Below are positions 62,889 through 64,000 of a stretch of DNA of 64,000 nt, in pieces. The stretch's first letter is position 1. Each line of letters opens with the position of its first letter. The notes under the pieces are model-generated. The model worked only from the letters and a program-made list of their open reading frames with translations. It was not told the DNA's origin and did not search any database. The stretch lies in assembly GCA_047967505.1 (NCBI GenBank), contig CM106539.1; one strand, 5' to 3'. The DNA comes from Dipteris shenzhenensis (lineage: Eukaryota > Polypodiophyta > Polypodiopsida > Gleicheniales). The position numbers were made by a program, and so were the translations under genes.

Positions 62889-64000
62889 GCCTAGGTACAA
62901 GGCCTGTTTGGTCGCTAAAGTGTTCAAGCAAGAGAAGGGTGTGGACTCTGATGAGATATTCTCTCCGGTTGTGATGATGACCACACTTAGATCCATGCTT
63001 GGACTAGTGGCAGCAGAGGATATGGAGCTTATGCAGATGGATGTCAAGATAGCTTTCTTGCATGGGGATCTGCATCAGGAAATTTAGATGGTGCAGCCGG
63101 AAGGCTTTGAAGAAAAGGGCAAAGAGCATTTAGTTTGCAAGATGAAGAAGAGTCTCTATGGTCTTAAGCAAGGGCCTAGAGAATGGTATCAGAAGTTTGA
63201 TGCTTTCATTCGGTTCCAGGGTTTTAGAAAGAGTGAAATTGATCACTGTCTCTACACTAAAAGGGCTAAGGATAATAGCATGATACTCCTGGCACTATAT
63301 GTGGATGATATGCTATTGGCTAGCAAGAATACTTATGAGCTAGATGCATTAAAGGCCAAGTTGCATGAGGCCTTTGATACGAAGGATTTGGTACTTTCAG
63401 GTCATATACTTGGTATGCGCATCACGCATGATCGGAGTAGGAAACTCCTTTGGCTTTCATAGAAGGAGTATGTTACAAAAGTATTGCAGCATTTCAATAT
63501 GGAGGGGGGGAAGGCAGTGAGTACTCCATTGCCTCCATATGTGAAACTGAGTCATACAGATAGTCCCAAATCAGATGAGGAGAGGGCCATGATGGCCAAG
63601 GTTCCTTATGCATTAGCGGTTGGGAGTCTTATGTATGCTATGATAGCTACTAGACCAGACATTGCATTTGCAGTGGGAGTTGTTAGCCGGTATATGGCTA
63701 ATCCAGGAAAGAGGCATTGGGAGGCAGTTAAGTGCATCATGAGGTACATGAAGGGTACCAAGGAGAGGTGCATCTGCTTTGGTAGAGGAGACATGCATGC
63801 ACTTGGGTACATAGGTTCAGACTTTGCAGGGCATGTGGATAGTAGGAGATCCACTTCTGGTCATATGTTCACCTTTGCAGGTGGTGCAGTGTCGTGGATG
63901 TCTCGCACACAGAAGTGCGTTGCTTTGTCTACCATAGAGGCTGAGTATGTTGCAGCCATAGAGGGTTGCAAGGAGGCTATATGGCTTGATCGGCTAGTGG
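62884..64000 (+). pseudogene. Copia reverse transcriptase and RNase H, truncated by window end
   Basis: Contains RYKACLVAKVFKQEKGVD (normally RYKARLVAKGF), MDVKIAFLHGDLHQEI, YGLKQGPREWYQKFD, ALYVDDMLLAS (about 63295, catalytic YVDD intact), GSLMYAMIATRPDIAFAVG, and the RNase H start DFAGHVDSRRSTSG with CVALSTIEAEYVAA. Stops at about 63086 and 63460 break the frame. The gene runs off the window before the end of RNase H. Confidence 0.9.

Overview
The window is nuclear DNA of a land plant with a repeat-rich genome. Plant-type spliceosomal and GT90 genes have short GT-AG introns, and around them lie plant Ty1/copia and Ty3/gypsy retrotransposons primed by initiator-Met tRNA and a Helitron-class element. 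I cannot name the species. Repeat density, low GC and the retroelement types would suit a fern, a gymnosperm or another non-model plant.

Only two host genes look intact, both on the minus strand. The first (2985-7973, 10 exons, 1000 aa) encodes the U5 snRNP GTPase Snu114/EFTUD2. The second (51378-53830, 6 exons, 570 aa) encodes a membrane-anchored GT90/CAP10 (rumi-type) O-glucosyltransferase. All their inferred splice sites are GT-AG and keep frame.

Layout. 1-1.76 kb: leader and LTR of a minus-strand LTR element. 3-8 kb: Snu114. 8.07-14.87 kb: a decayed rolling-circle element of Helentron type (RPA-like OB folds, a small N-terminal ORF, DUF6570/Rep, PIF1 helicase, C-terminal endonuclease/exonuclease/phosphatase domain) lying head-to-tail just upstream of Snu114. 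14.87-18.1 kb: a deleted copia element whose LTR carries TTAGGG-type hexamers, with its 3' end amplified in tandem. 18.36-19.73 kb: a 695-bp tandem duplication. 20-24.06 kb: a gypsy relic fused directly to a 5'-truncated copia element (24.06-30.65 kb), which is itself split by a young gag-only LTR element (27518-30169, TSD GGATT). 31.3-34.3 kb: a 45-bp minisatellite and three tandem copies of a ~1-kb repeat. 34.3-43.5 kb: a gypsy relic bracketed by two inverted 352-bp copia LTRs and carrying a very young nested copia element (37886-42817, TSD ATTAA) with an intact pol but an almost deleted gag. 43.7-47 kb: a broken coding locus of unknown family, split by a CACTA-like insertion. 47-51 kb: short tandem duplications in AT-rich DNA. 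54.7-59.05 kb: a ~1.3-kb tandem repeat with CT microsatellites. 59.06-61.25 kb: a tandem array of TRIM-like units (LTR-PBS-spacer-PPT-LTR). 61.26-64 kb: a broken copia pol running off the end.

The most unusual item is the Helentron-like element. Its Rep motif resembles animal-type Helentrons rather than classical plant Helitrons, and it carries a C-terminal EEP nuclease. Next in interest are the neighbouring gag-only and gag-less young retroelements, the tandem TRIM array, and the hexamer-bearing LTR whose promoter region has become a tandem repeat.
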